Assembly: GCA_020632875.1 (NCBI GenBank)
Contig: JACKET010000011.1
Span: 124,001 to 188,000 of the forward strand
DNA length: 64,000 nucleotides
Direction: 5' to 3'
From: Alphaproteobacteria bacterium
GTDB taxonomy: Bacteria; Myxococcota_A; UBA796; GCA-2862545
Of this stretch, positions 1-9,153 are shown piece by piece. The notes under the pieces were generated by a model that worked only from the letters and a program-made list of their open reading frames with translations, did not search any database and was not told where the DNA came from. Position numbers and translations under genes: made by a program. The first letter of the stretch is position 1, and each line of letters opens with the position of its first letter.

Positions 1-1016
1 ATCCACAGCGTGTGCAGGTGCGGCAGGTTCCGGATCGCTGCGAGCAGATCCCAGGTCTCGACCCGGTCGAGCGCGACCTCGATCGCTTCGATTCCCCAGG
101 GCTCTTCGACCGCTGCCAGGTTCGCGAGCCCGCCGGCGTGGAGGCCTCGCACGATGCGCAGCCCGCGGAAGGCCGGCCCGACCCACTCGGTCGAGCGCTG
201 CTTCACGACATCGTGCTCGCCCGTCATGCCCTGGATCTCCACGAGCGTGGCCCAGGCGGGGTGGTGGCCGTGCTCCGCCACGTCGCGCGGCTGCTTGAAC
301 GCGGTGACCGCGCGCGCGGGGAAGCCCCGCTCGAACACGACGTCCTTCCGCAGCATGGGCTCGAGCGGGCCGAGCCACTCGCGCTCGTGGCCCTTCAGGA
401 GCTTCGCCGCCTCTTTCTCCTCGCCGCGGAGCTGGAGGGTGATGAACTCGCCGCGCGGGTCGTCGCGCTCGGTGAGCCAGTCGGCGTAGATCTGGCGGGG
501 CGCGTCGTCTTCGGGATGGGCGTAGATGGCCGCGAGCAGGGCCTCTTCGTTGGTCTCGGTGGGCTCCTCGTAGAGCGCGAGCAGCTCGGCCAGCCCGTCG
601 GGCGCCTCGGGAACGTCGCCTTCGATGCGCTCGATCGCGTTCGCCATCCGGCGCTCGAACCAGCCGCGGATGCGCTCGCGGACCGCGAAGGTCCCGAAGT
701 CGACGTGCTTGAAGCGCGGATCGGACAGGCCCTCGAAGAAGACCTCCCAGAAGGGCTTGCTCGAGTCGGACGTGAACGGGAGCGCGGCCAGCACGGCCGC
801 CTGGGCCGCGGCCACGCGGGGATCGTCGCGGCGGCGCAGATCCCGCGCCCAGCGCTCGGCGTCGGCCAGGCGCTTCGCGTCGAGCGGATAGTCCTGCGGG
901 TCGAGCTTCAGCAACAGGTCGGCGATGGCCGGGTGCGGTCGCTCGCGGAACGCCGCCTCGAGCAGCGGAATCCGCTCGGCATCCGACTTCGCGGCGATCG
1001 CGGCTCGAACGCTCAT
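1..1016 (-). CDS. TIGR02996 repeat-companion domain protein (3' end beyond window)
   Basis: Reading the minus strand from an ATG at 1016 gives 338 open codons that run off the left edge, so the C-terminus is missing. Around residues 160-195 is the TIGR02996 signature: EALLAAIYAHPEDDAPR, then YADWLTERDDPRGEFI. This domain is known from myxobacteria and planctomycetes, usually in front of leucine-rich-like repeats, and its biochemical role is unknown. The C-terminal part seen here (RGLRIVRGLHAGGL, LAAIRNLPHLHTLW) looks like the start of such repeats. The ATG lies 7 bases after the stop of the kinase at 1024-1860, so the two are probably co-transcribed. Domain assignment is from motif recognition. 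Confidence 0.85.
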   Translation of the reverse strand, partial: MSVRAAIAAKSDAERIPLLEAAFRERPHPAIADLLLKLDPQDYPLDAKRLADAERWARDLRRRDDPRVAAAQAAVLAALPFTSDSSKPFWEVFFEGLSDPRFKHVDFGTFAVRERIRGWFERRMANAIERIEGDVPEAPDGLAELLALYEEPTETNEEALLAAIYAHPEDDAPRQIYADWLTERDDPRGEFITLQLRGEEKEAAKLLKGHEREWLGPLEPMLRKDVVFERGFPARAVTAFKQPRDVAEHGHHPAWATLVEIQGMTGEHDVVKQRSTEWVGPAFRGLRIVRGLHAGGLANLAAVEEPWGIEAIEVALDRVETWDLLAAIRNLPHLHTLW

Positions 1017-1023
1017 CCCGGCC

Positions 1024-1860
1024 TCAGATCGTGATCTCGAGCGCCTCGAGGACCTCGTCGGCATCCGCGGGACGCTGATCGGGGTCTTTCGCGAGGAGCT
1101 TCATGACGATGGCATCCATCCACTCCGGGACGTCGCCGTTGCGGCTCGACGGCCTGGGAGCCGGCGTCTCGACGTGCTTCTCGAGGATCTCGAACGGCTT
1201 TCCGGTGAACGGGGGCTCGCCGACGAGCATCTCCCACATCAGGATGCCGAGGCTGTAGAGGTCGGAGCGGGCGTCGATGCGGTACTCGTCGATGTACTCG
1301 GGCGCCATGTAGCGGGGGTCGCCGATGTGCACGCCGACCTGGGTGAGCTTGCCGTCTTCTTTGCGCGCGAGGCCGAAGTCGAGGATCTTCACCACGTCGG
1401 GGATGCCGTCGATGGCGCAGACCATGATGTTCGAGCTGCGAAGGTCGCGGTGGATGATGCCGTGCTGGTGGGCCGCCCCGAGGCCCGCGGCGATCTGCGC
1501 GGCGAGGTGGGCGACGCGGGGCACGGGCAGGGTCTTCTGCTCTTCGAGCATCTCTTCGAGCGTGTCGCCCTCGAGGTACTCGGTGACGAGGAAGGGCTGC
1601 CCGGTGTCGAGGTCGCCGGACGCCAGCACGCGGAGGGTGTTGACGTGGTCGATGGTGCGGCTGACCTCGAGCTCCTGGCGGAACCGCTGCACGACCTCGG
1701 CGTCACCGAGCGCGCCGGGGTCGAGGAGCTTGATCGAGACGCGCTGGTCGTCTTCGACGCGACGGCCGACGTAGACGTCGCCCATGGCGCCCTGGCGCAG
1801 GAAGCCGGTGACCTTGAAGGCGCCGCCGCCGATGACGCTGCCGGTGATGGGATTGCTCAT
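1024..1860 (-). CDS. Serine/threonine protein kinase, kinase domain only
   Basis: A 278-residue protein that is almost entirely a Hanks-type kinase domain. It has a glycine loop (LRQGAMGDVYVG, residues 21-32), the ATP-binding Lys44 (VSIKLL), catalytic Asp139 in HRDLRSSN, the DFG motif at 161-163, and MAPEY in the activation segment. In the catalytic loop the Lys usual for Ser/Thr kinases (HRDLK) is Arg141; the other motifs are intact, so activity is still expected. There is no transmembrane segment or sensor domain, so it is probably cytosolic. It is transcribed towards the TIGR02996 gene and away from the MFS gene. Confidence 0.93.
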   Translation of the reverse strand: MSNPITGSVIGGGAFKVTGFLRQGAMGDVYVGRRVEDDQRVSIKLLDPGALGDAEVVQRFRQELEVSRTIDHVNTLRVLASGDLDTGQPFLVTEYLEGDTLEEMLEEQKTLPVPRVAHLAAQIAAGLGAAHQHGIIHRDLRSSNIMVCAIDGIPDVVKILDFGLARKEDGKLTQVGVHIGDPRYMAPEYIDEYRIDARSDLYSLGILMWEMLVGEPPFTGKPFEILEKHVETPAPRPSSRNGDVPEWMDAIVMKLLAKDPDQRPADADEVLEALEITI

Positions 1861-1964
1861 GGGCGTAGCCTACCCGCCGCGGGGGGGCGCGCGGCAAGGG
1901 TGCGGGGAATTCCATCCCGAGGATCCGCGCGGATCGTGTGCTAAGCTCGTTCCAGGAGGCCGCG

Positions 1965-1991
1965 ATGCGCCGACTGACCGAGCTCATCTGA
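1965..1991 (+). other. Interrupted 5' start of the MFS gene (8 codons then TGA)
   Basis: ATG at 1965 has the best ribosome binding site nearby (AGGAGG at 1954-1959) and reads MRRLTELI before an in-frame TGA at 1989-1991. It is in the same frame as the transporter that follows. The codons after the TGA (RAAPIRALLRTTSLLLFVDL) look like the cytoplasmic tail and first membrane helix of an MFS protein. The original start was therefore probably here. A CGA-to-TGA change would explain the break. It could instead be a tiny translated leader, or a sequencing error. Confidence 0.6.
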
Positions 1992-2069
1992 CGCGCTGCA
2001 CCCATCCGGGCCCTGCTCCGGACCACGAGCCTGCTCCTGTTCGTCGACCTGCTCGACGAGATCTCGGGC

Positions 2070-3200
2070 GTGCCGTTCGTGGCGCTCGTCGACATCCAGA
2101 CCGAATTCGGCACCGACCACGCGACCGCCATGGCCATGGCGTTCACCGTGCCCGGCGTGCTCGCGACCCTCGTGGAGCCTCCGCTGGTGCTGCTCGCCGA
2201 CCGCTGGCCGACGTACCGTCGTGCGTTCGTCGTCTCCGGGCTGCTGGGGATGGGCATCGCGCTCGGCCTCGGCGCGATGGCGAGCGGCCCGGTGTGGCTC
2301 GCGCTGGCGCTGTGCATGATGTTCGTGGGCAACGGCGTGGGCGTGAACCTCGCGCAGGCCACGCTGATGGACGCCGACCCCGAGCGGCGCGAGCACTGGA
2401 TGGCCCGCTGGGTCCTGATGGGGACGCTCGGCGACATCGCGGGGCCCCTGCTGCTCGGTGTGCTCGCGTGGTGGGGCTTCGGATGGCGCGTGGCCATGGG
2501 GTTCCTGGCGGCTGTGGTCGTGGCGCACGCCATCCTGCTCGCGTTCCGGCCGTTCCCCTCGCCCACCGACGACGACGCGGACGACGAAGAGGAGGTCGGC
2601 TGGCGCACCGCGCTGGCGGAGGCCGCGCAGAACCGGACCCTGCTCGCCTGGCTCGGTGGGGTCGCGCTGTGCGGGCTGCTCGACGAGGTGTTCGTGGCGC
2701 TCGGCGCCGCGTGGCTCGAGGAGCGGTTCGGAGCCACCGCCGCAGAGCGCGGATTCGCGCTGTCGCTCGGGACCGTCGGGGGCGTCGCGGGGCTCGCGGT
2801 GCTGGAGCGGGGTCTGTCGCGCGGCGGCGACCCGATGCGGTGGCTGCGGGGCGCGTCGGGCGGCTCGATCGTCGCGCTGGTCGCGTGGCTCGCGGCCCCC
2901 GACCTCGTGTCGAGCACCGTCGCCCTGGTCGTGCTCGAGGCGCTCGTGGTGATGCTCTACCCGCTCGCGCAGGCCCGGGCGTACCGGGCGCTCCCCGGGC
3001 GCTCGGCTTTGGTCGCCGCGCTCGGTGGGCTCCTGGCCCCCGTGGACTTCGTGGCGCCCGTGCTGCTCGGGTGGATCGCAGACCGCGCCGGGCTGCTCGT
3101 GGCGCTCGGGCTGCTCGGGCTACAGCCGTTCGGGCTGTGGCTGCTCGCGCGCCGCGGTGAGGTACGATCGGCGTCGCACGTCGATCCGGGGGGACCATGA
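2070..3200 (+). CDS. Major facilitator superfamily (MFS) transporter
   Basis: The longest reading with a standard start codon begins at GTG 2070 and gives 376 residues. They contain about ten hydrophobic helices split by a charged cytoplasmic loop (DDDADDEEEVGW, about residues 166-178), as in 12-helix MFS carriers. The segment LLADRWPTYRRAF after the second helix resembles the MFS loop 2-3 motif. The GTG sits inside what should be helix 1; the frame stays open upstream to 1992, so the native start is probably ATG 1965, now cut off by TGA 1989. As the sequence stands, the gene is either damaged at its 5' end or starts late. The substrate cannot be guessed. The stop overlaps the next ATG (ATGA). 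Confidence 0.8.
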   Translation: MPFVALVDIQTEFGTDHATAMAMAFTVPGVLATLVEPPLVLLADRWPTYRRAFVVSGLLGMGIALGLGAMASGPVWLALALCMMFVGNGVGVNLAQATLMDADPERREHWMARWVLMGTLGDIAGPLLLGVLAWWGFGWRVAMGFLAAVVVAHAILLAFRPFPSPTDDDADDEEEVGWRTALAEAAQNRTLLAWLGGVALCGLLDEVFVALGAAWLEERFGATAAERGFALSLGTVGGVAGLAVLERGLSRGGDPMRWLRGASGGSIVALVAWLAAPDLVSSTVALVVLEALVVMLYPLAQARAYRALPGRSALVAALGGLLAPVDFVAPVLLGWIADRAGLLVALGLLGLQPFGLWLLARRGEVRSASHVDPGGP

Positions 3201-5575
3201 ACGGGTGGTTGGCGCTGCCGCACGGGATGACCTCCGTGCTGGCCGTGCGCGATGGGATCGCGTGGCTGTGGCAGATGTCCGTCGAGACGCAGGAGATCCG
3301 CGTCGTCGCTCTCGATCTGGCGCACGGCCGGGCGTTGGGCACGCCCTACACGAAGAAGACGAGCCGCCACGGGTTCGGCGGTCTCCCCTGCGTCGTCGGT
3401 CTCGCATTCCACGACTGGGACACGGTCTACGGGCTCTCGACGCACGGGGTCGCCTGGTCTCGGCCCGGCCACCTCCTCGCGGCCGAGGACGACACCGTCG
3501 TGATCGGCGATCCGGCCGGTCGGGTGGAGTGGGTCGACGCCGCGACCGGCGAGGTGCGAGGCGCCGTGGATCTGCCGCACGCGGACCAGCCGACGGGCCC
3601 CCCACAGGCGGCCGTGCTCGCCGATGGGATCGCGGTGATCTCGGAGGGTGGGCTCGTCCGCGTCGCAGCCGATGGGACGGAGCCGTCGCGGCAGCGCGTC
3701 GCGGAGGGCGCGTTCGTGCTGAGCATCGACGGCGCGCTGCTCGTTGGAGAGCCCGCGATGGGTCCGACCGGCCCGATCACGCGCCTGCACGGTGCGCTCG
3801 AGATCGAGGTCCGGGGCCACGTCCGGTCCATCGCCGGGAGCGCCCGCGGCCTCGCGATGGTGTGCCACTCGGCGGCCGACGGCGCGTCCGTGCGGTTCGT
3901 CACACCCGCGCAGCGCATCGAGATCCCCGTCCAGTCGGATGGCCTGGAGGTCTGCGTCGCCGACGAGCACGCCCTCCTGGCGACGGGCGCGTTCGGCGCG
4001 GTGTGGCACGCCCGCACCACCCGCAGCGTCCGATGGCCGCAGCGCACGTGGGGCTCCGGCGGTCTCTGGGACGGCATGCCCATCCTCGAGGCCGGAGGGC
4101 GCCTCTTCCCGCTGTCCGGGGGCCGCATCCCGCCGTGGTCGCCGCCGGATGCCCGGCGTACGGACGAGATCGAGAGCGAGATCCGCTTCCTGAATGCCCA
4201 CGCGTTCGGCGTCGACCTCCCCGAGATCGGGACGCTGGTCGTCCCCCACCCCGGCGCACAGGCCGAGCTCGAGGGGGGCGAGCCCGTGTGGCTCCGGCTC
4301 GAGGTGTCGGAGCTGGGCACCACGGTCGCGGAGTGGCGCACCGCGAAGGCGAGCTGGACGCGCACGGACCTGGTGCTCGAAGTCCTCGACGAATCCCCCG
4401 ACGAGCCCGACCCCGAGACGCTGCTCGACGCGCTGCGCGCGCGCGACCTGCCGATCGAGCCCGCGCTGGAGGCCTTGATCGCGGCCTGGAAGGCGGGAGG
4501 CGAAGCGCGCGAGGCCCTCGAGCTGGCGGGGCTCCACCTGATGACCGGGGGCCAGTCGAATCCCACTGTGGGCGACCCCTGCCTCCTTCAGCTCGGGCAC
4601 GACGGTCGCGGGAACGTCTGGAACATCGGCGCTTATCCGCCCGACCCACGTTGTTCCGTGATCCTGTGGCGCGCGGAGACCGAGGCCTGCGAGTGGGTCG
4701 CGGGGAGCGTGGAGGAGCTGCTGCACGGCGTCCTGGGCGACGATCCCGGCGGGCCGTCGCTGCTCCAGCCGGAGCCGCGCGTGCTCTCGGCCGATCCGCC
4801 GTGGTTCCGCTGGTCGCACGTCGACCCCCCGCTCGAGCGCGTCGATCTCGCCCTGCTCGACGAGCCGATCGAGCTCGAGCGGCGGACGATCCGCGGCTCG
4901 GAGACCGGCGCCATCGAGGTCGTGCCGCTCCACCTGCACCTCGGATGGCGGATCGCGGACACCCGGTTCGCGAGCATGTCTGCGTGGGTCCCGCTGCGCG
5001 AGCGCGTGGCCGAGGCGCGGCGGGGCCTCCGGCATGCGGCGAGCTGCGTGGGCTCCGCACCCGCGCGCCTCACGGCGTGGCTCGACCGGGTCGAGCAGGA
5101 CGTGGCGTACCGGCGCGCCCTGCTGGAGGCGGGCCTCGAGATCGAGCGGGAGCTCGCGTGGCTCGTGCGCGACCCGTGCCTCCGGGGCGTCGCACGCCGT
5201 GGAGGCGCGTACCTGGCGGTCTACGCCTGGCCTCCCGCCGGTCGCACGGGGGTCGTCCGGATCACGCTCGAGGCCGGCGCCCGACCGACGTGGCTCGCCG
5301 ACGACGCGGAGGCGTTCTTCGACGGGCTGCCCGGCTCGCTGAACGCGGCGCCCGACCCGGCTCCCGACTGCTTCGCGTGCCTCTACGGCGACGGCGACGT
5401 GCCGTGCCCCACCGACGAGCGGGCACGGCTGAAGGCGTTCCAGGACACGAACGAGGATCCGAAGGCGATCGCGGCGTACTACCGCGAGATCGGGTGGGCC
5501 GAGGTGGCCGACCGGGCCGAGGAGGTCGACCGGTTCCTCACGAGCCTGCAGACCCCTCCCGCGGAGCCCGGGTGA
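3197..5575 (+). CDS. Large unknown protein, propeller-like with a SUKH-like segment (paralogue 1)
   Basis: A 792-residue protein with no signal peptide. The first ~300 residues hold repeated beta-strand blocks with recurring VxxGDP, VLADG and RLHGA elements, which suggests a propeller. At about 460-510, LQLGHDGRGNVWNIGAYPP is followed by an aromatic strand and EWVAGSVEELL. This resembles the C-terminal half of SMI1/KNR4 (SUKH) proteins, a fold common in toxin-immunity proteins; that link is an inference. The C-terminus has CLYGDGDVPCPTDERARLKA. The next gene is a clear paralogue with the same layout. It is translationally coupled on both sides by 4-base overlaps, so the two were probably duplicated in tandem. 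Confidence 0.75.
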   Translation: MNGWLALPHGMTSVLAVRDGIAWLWQMSVETQEIRVVALDLAHGRALGTPYTKKTSRHGFGGLPCVVGLAFHDWDTVYGLSTHGVAWSRPGHLLAAEDDTVVIGDPAGRVEWVDAATGEVRGAVDLPHADQPTGPPQAAVLADGIAVISEGGLVRVAADGTEPSRQRVAEGAFVLSIDGALLVGEPAMGPTGPITRLHGALEIEVRGHVRSIAGSARGLAMVCHSAADGASVRFVTPAQRIEIPVQSDGLEVCVADEHALLATGAFGAVWHARTTRSVRWPQRTWGSGGLWDGMPILEAGGRLFPLSGGRIPPWSPPDARRTDEIESEIRFLNAHAFGVDLPEIGTLVVPHPGAQAELEGGEPVWLRLEVSELGTTVAEWRTAKASWTRTDLVLEVLDESPDEPDPETLLDALRARDLPIEPALEALIAAWKAGGEAREALELAGLHLMTGGQSNPTVGDPCLLQLGHDGRGNVWNIGAYPPDPRCSVILWRAETEACEWVAGSVEELLHGVLGDDPGGPSLLQPEPRVLSADPPWFRWSHVDPPLERVDLALLDEPIELERRTIRGSETGAIEVVPLHLHLGWRIADTRFASMSAWVPLRERVAEARRGLRHAASCVGSAPARLTAWLDRVEQDVAYRRALLEAGLEIERELAWLVRDPCLRGVARRGGAYLAVYAWPPAGRTGVVRITLEAGARPTWLADDAEAFFDGLPGSLNAAPDPAPDCFACLYGDGDVPCPTDERARLKAFQDTNEDPKAIAAYYREIGWAEVADRAEEVDRFLTSLQTPPAEPG

Positions 5576-7905
5576 GCGGGTGGCTCGCGCTGCCGGGCGG
5601 CCTGTGGTCGCTCGTGGGCGTGCGGGACGGCATCGGCTGGTTGCTCGACCGCGGCATGGGCGAGGCGCCGAACCGCGTCTTCGGCGTCGACCTGGCGCAC
5701 GGCCGCGTGCTGGGGGTCCCCTACGAAGCGTCCCCGTCGCACATGACCTTCGTGGCCGCCACGTGTGATGCCGGCATGGTGTACGGCGACCACACGTCCG
5801 TCCACGTGCTCACGGCCACGGACGCCCTGTGGAGCCGTCCCGGGCACCTGCTCGCCGCGTCCGGCGACACCGTGGCGGTGGGCGATCCCGAGCGTGCGCG
5901 CATCCAGCTGGTGGACGCCTGGAGCGGCGCCGTCCGCGGCGAGGTCGCCATCCCCGTCGATCGCGCCGCGATCCTCGCGGACGGCGTGGCCCTGGTGTCG
6001 GCGGGCGAGCTGGTGCGCGTCGACCGGCACGGCGTCGCGCTCTCGCGTCGGGCGGTCGCCGAAGGCTCGCTCGTGCACGCCATCGCGGGCGAGCTCCTCG
6101 TCGCGGAGCCCGAGCTCGGCCCCGAAGGGCCCGTCACCCGCCTGTGGGGCGCGTTCGAGGGCGAGGTCCGGGGCTACGTGAGCGCGCTGGCGGGCAGTGC
6201 GGCGGGGCTCGTGGCGGTGTCCGCCTCGCCCGTCGACGGCGAGGTCCTCCACTTCGTCACCGCCGAGGAATCCGTCACGCTCGCGCTCCCGAAGCACGAC
6301 ATCGTCACGTGCGTCGCCGACGATCGGGCGCTGCTCGCCTTCGGTGCGTTCGGCGCCGCGTGGCATGCGCAGGCGACCCGCACCACCCGCTGGCCGGGCA
6401 GGCAGCCGGGCTCCGGCGCGCTGTGGGACGGGATCCCCGTCCTCCTCCACCAGAGCCGTCTCTTCCCGTTCACGACGGGTCCGATCCACCCCTGCAGCCC
6501 TGCGGGCGCCACGCGGTCGGCGCCGGGGTCGCCGGGGTTCGCGTGCCGGGTGAGCGACTTCGGGTTCGCCGTCGACCAGCCGGGGCTCGGGCTGTTGCGC
6601 GTGTGGCACGACGACCCCGACGTGGCGGAGGGCGAGCCCGTGCACGTCGAGCTCGAGCACAGCGCGTTCGGCAACGCCGTCGCGGCCTGGCAGACCGCTG
6701 GTTCCGTCTGGGCGCGCGAGGATCTCGTCCTCGACGTGGCTGTCCTCTGCGACGAACCGGACGATCCGGCGGTCATGCTCGAAGCGCTCGCTGCGCGGGG
6801 CCTCCCCGTCGAGCCCGCGCTGGCGGCCCTGATCGAGGCATGGCAGAGCGAGCCGGCCGTGCGGGAGGCGCTCCGCGACGCGGGCCTGCACCTGCGGGCC
6901 ACGGGTGGCACGAATGCCGCGGTCCCCGACCCGTGCCTGCTCCAGCTCGGCCACGACGGCCGTGGGAACCTCTGGAACATCGCCGCGTATCCGCCTGATC
7001 CGACGTGCGCCGTCGTGCGGTGGGACGCGGCGACGATGGCATGCGAGTGGGTCGCGGGCAGCGTCGCCGAGCTCCTCGAGGGCGTCCTCGCGACGGATCC
7101 CCGTGGGCCCCGTCTCCTCCGGCCCTTCCCGCGGGTGCTCACCCCGGCGCCGACCTGGTTCCGGATGGCGCACGTCGACCCACCGCGGCCGCTGTATGCG
7201 CTCGATGCCATCGACGACCCTCTCGAATTCGAACGGCGGATGGTGGGTGCGTCGGCGGACGTCGCGCCCTGGCTGCCCTCTGCGGCCCACGCCATGCTCG
7301 GGTGGTTCGTCGATCCCGAGATACGGGAGCATTTGAGCCCCTGGGTCCCGTTCGTCGAGCGCCTGGACGGGCTCGCGGCGGAGCTCCGGCGCGCCGCGCG
7401 GGCCGTGGGGCGCCAGCCCGGCCCCATCGAAGCGGGGTTCTCGCGCCTTCGCGACGATCGGGAGCATCGGCTTGCAGTCCTCGCGGCGGGACTCCAGCTC
7501 GAGCCTGAGCGCGGCGGTTGGTATACGCCCGATCCCTCGATTCGGACGTTCGCCACGCGAGGTGCCGCGTGGATCGGCTTCTACGTTTGGCCTCCGAGCG
7601 GCCGGATCGGCGTGGTGCGCATCGATTTCCTCGACGAGGGCGGCCTGCGCCACGCGTGGCTCGCCGACGACATCGAGGCGTGGCTCGCTGGCCTCCCGGG
7701 CTCGCTCGACGCGGAGCCCCTCCCGTCGCCGGACTTCCTGGCGTGCCTGCACGACGACGGGGTCCCGTGCCCGACCGAGGAGCGCGCACGCCTGAAGGCC
7801 ATCGTGGCGAGCCAGCAGGCGCTTCCGACGAAGATGGCGGCGCTGTACCGGGAGCTCGGCTGGGACTGGCATGCCGAGCACGCGGAGGGCCTGCTCCGCT
7901 CATGA
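5572..7905 (+). CDS. Large unknown protein, tandem paralogue 2
   Basis: The GTG at 5572 overlaps the stop of the preceding gene (GTGA), giving 777 residues. The longer upstream reading of this frame is antisense-like noise over the previous gene. The start mirrors its neighbour: SGWLALPGGLWSLVGVRDGI here, NGWLALPHGMTSVLAVRDGI there. Shared landmarks include CVADDRALLAFGAFGA, LGHDGRGNLWNIAAYPPDP, EWVAGSVAELL, and a C-terminal LYRELGW block where the first copy has YYREIGW. The paralogue drops a few loops but keeps the whole domain order, so both copies are probably functional. The family is not recognised; the SUKH-like stretch around 455-500 is the only hint. Confidence 0.75.
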   Translation: MSGWLALPGGLWSLVGVRDGIGWLLDRGMGEAPNRVFGVDLAHGRVLGVPYEASPSHMTFVAATCDAGMVYGDHTSVHVLTATDALWSRPGHLLAASGDTVAVGDPERARIQLVDAWSGAVRGEVAIPVDRAAILADGVALVSAGELVRVDRHGVALSRRAVAEGSLVHAIAGELLVAEPELGPEGPVTRLWGAFEGEVRGYVSALAGSAAGLVAVSASPVDGEVLHFVTAEESVTLALPKHDIVTCVADDRALLAFGAFGAAWHAQATRTTRWPGRQPGSGALWDGIPVLLHQSRLFPFTTGPIHPCSPAGATRSAPGSPGFACRVSDFGFAVDQPGLGLLRVWHDDPDVAEGEPVHVELEHSAFGNAVAAWQTAGSVWAREDLVLDVAVLCDEPDDPAVMLEALAARGLPVEPALAALIEAWQSEPAVREALRDAGLHLRATGGTNAAVPDPCLLQLGHDGRGNLWNIAAYPPDPTCAVVRWDAATMACEWVAGSVAELLEGVLATDPRGPRLLRPFPRVLTPAPTWFRMAHVDPPRPLYALDAIDDPLEFERRMVGASADVAPWLPSAAHAMLGWFVDPEIREHLSPWVPFVERLDGLAAELRRAARAVGRQPGPIEAGFSRLRDDREHRLAVLAAGLQLEPERGGWYTPDPSIRTFATRGAAWIGFYVWPPSGRIGVVRIDFLDEGGLRHAWLADDIEAWLAGLPGSLDAEPLPSPDFLACLHDDGVPCPTEERARLKAIVASQQALPTKMAALYRELGWDWHAEHAEGLLRS

Positions 7906-7994
7906 GACTGCGATCAGAGATTCGCTCTCACGCGAGAACCCGCGGACACGGAACTTGTCAGAGAGGAACCGCACCCTCCGTGCCAGAGGTCTCG

Positions 7995-8882
7995 ATGATC
8001 CTCCTGCTCTGCAGCGACGCGAGAGCGCTCGACGTGCCGCTCCAATCGAACGACCCGGTGGCAGACTGTGTTCCGTGGATCGAAGCTCGCACGGGCATGG
8101 TCATCACGACGGAGACGGCCTCCGACGCCCACCGCAAGGTTCCAGCGCTGGATTCCAACGGCGAGTTCGTCCGTATCTACGGGACCGACGAGATTGCGCT
8201 GCGAAGGGACACTCACCCCTTCAGTCTTCACCTGCCCCCGCTGGACGCGACTGGCAGCGAAGCCCTCTCGTCGCTCCTCGAACAGGCCTCGAGCTGGCAG
8301 CACTGGGACGGCTGCACGCGCTACGGCGCGCAGCCGACCCCCTACGGACTCCACGTTCGACCCACATACATCGTGGCCACCGACGGAACCTGCCGGCCGT
8401 GCGTCTCACCGCTGGACCGCGTCGAGAGCGTCGAAGACAGCCCTCCGGGAGGCGAGGACCTCTCCGCGCTGTTGGGCCGATACGACGTGGCCTGGTCAGG
8501 GCGACGCCAGATCGAGGTCACGGCGGGTCCGCTCCAGCTCGGCGACCTGCTCGAGCGCGCACGCGGTAACGGGACCTGGGTGCTGCGATCGGACCCGGGG
8601 CAGCTGCGCCTCCTCCTGCTCCCCCGCGGGAACGTGAACCCATCCGGCGTCGACCTCGAAGATCTCCCGTTTCATCCGTTGGCGCGCAGAGCCGCCGTGC
8701 TCGACGGTCTCCCCGCCGACCTGCGCGCGACGTACGAGGGACGGCTCGAGCGCATGAACGCCGAAGCCGACGCGGTGATCGAGGAGCTCCGACGACTGCA
8801 GGACGCCGGGATGGACGAAGCCGCGATCCGTCGCCACTTCGAGCAACGCGAGGTCGACGCGAAATCGAGCGAGCTGCGCTGA
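7995..8882 (+). CDS. Unknown, possibly exported protein
   Basis: The frame is open from far upstream, but 7905-7994 uses AT-ending codons (aga, tca, att, tct, act, tgt) unlike the rest. ATG 7995 has an AGAGG site five bases ahead, so it is taken as the start, giving 295 residues. The N-terminus MILLLCSDARALDV is a short hydrophobic stretch that could be a weak signal peptide. The body is alpha/beta-like with four Cys (CVPW, GCTRY, CRPC) and ends in a charged helix (ERMNAEADAVIEELRRL). No family is recognised. It is the last gene of the run that starts with the MFS transporter. An alternative start is ATG 7902, which overlaps the previous stop. Confidence 0.6.
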   Translation: MILLLCSDARALDVPLQSNDPVADCVPWIEARTGMVITTETASDAHRKVPALDSNGEFVRIYGTDEIALRRDTHPFSLHLPPLDATGSEALSSLLEQASSWQHWDGCTRYGAQPTPYGLHVRPTYIVATDGTCRPCVSPLDRVESVEDSPPGGEDLSALLGRYDVAWSGRRQIEVTAGPLQLGDLLERARGNGTWVLRSDPGQLRLLLLPRGNVNPSGVDLEDLPFHPLARRAAVLDGLPADLRATYEGRLERMNAEADAVIEELRRLQDAGMDEAAIRRHFEQREVDAKSSELR

Positions 8883-8919
8883 CGGCGCGCGACGGCCGGT
8901 CGATCTGCGATTGGCGAAT

Positions 8920-9073
8920 GCAGAGTCCGTCGAGCTGCGCGTGAGGAAGGCAGAGCCAGGCCCAGCCGCGCCTTCCGAACGCAGAGCCCGGTCGAACCGC
9001 GCGTGCCCGACGCAGAGCCCCGCTCAACCGCGCCTGTCGAACGCAGAGCCCGGTCGAACCGCGCCCGGCTCGC
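8920..9073 (+). repeat. Five-unit array of a 31-bp repeat, left arm
   Basis: Units start at 8920, 8950, 8981, 9012 and 9043, so spacing is 30, 31, 31 and 31. Each begins GCAGAGCC (the first has GCAGAGTCC), and the better copies continue with about five variable bases and GAACCGCGC, then ~9 less conserved bases. Units 3 and 5 share the same 22-base core. The array starts 38 bases after the stop of the + strand gene. The same core appears in opposite orientation at 9154-9277. Confidence 0.85.
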
Positions 9074-9153
9074 GCTGGCGCTACTTCTCGTCGACCATTC
9101 ACGGCGTTTGCTCGTTCGCGGCAGCGGCCCGATTGGCGGTCCCGCATCGCCAG

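Noticed and set aside
12..1034. 340-codon + strand frame at the left edge
   Set aside because: The minus strand of the same stretch encodes the TIGR02996 protein, which has a recognisable motif; the + reading has none.
1989..1991. Selenocysteine at the MFS TGA
   Set aside because: No SECIS-like hairpin follows at the right distance, and a Sec at residue 9 of a transporter tail has no precedent that I know.
7518..7994. Upstream part of the frame containing the 7995-8882 gene
   Set aside because: It overlaps paralogue 2 out of frame, and after that gene's stop the codons are AT-ending until 7995.
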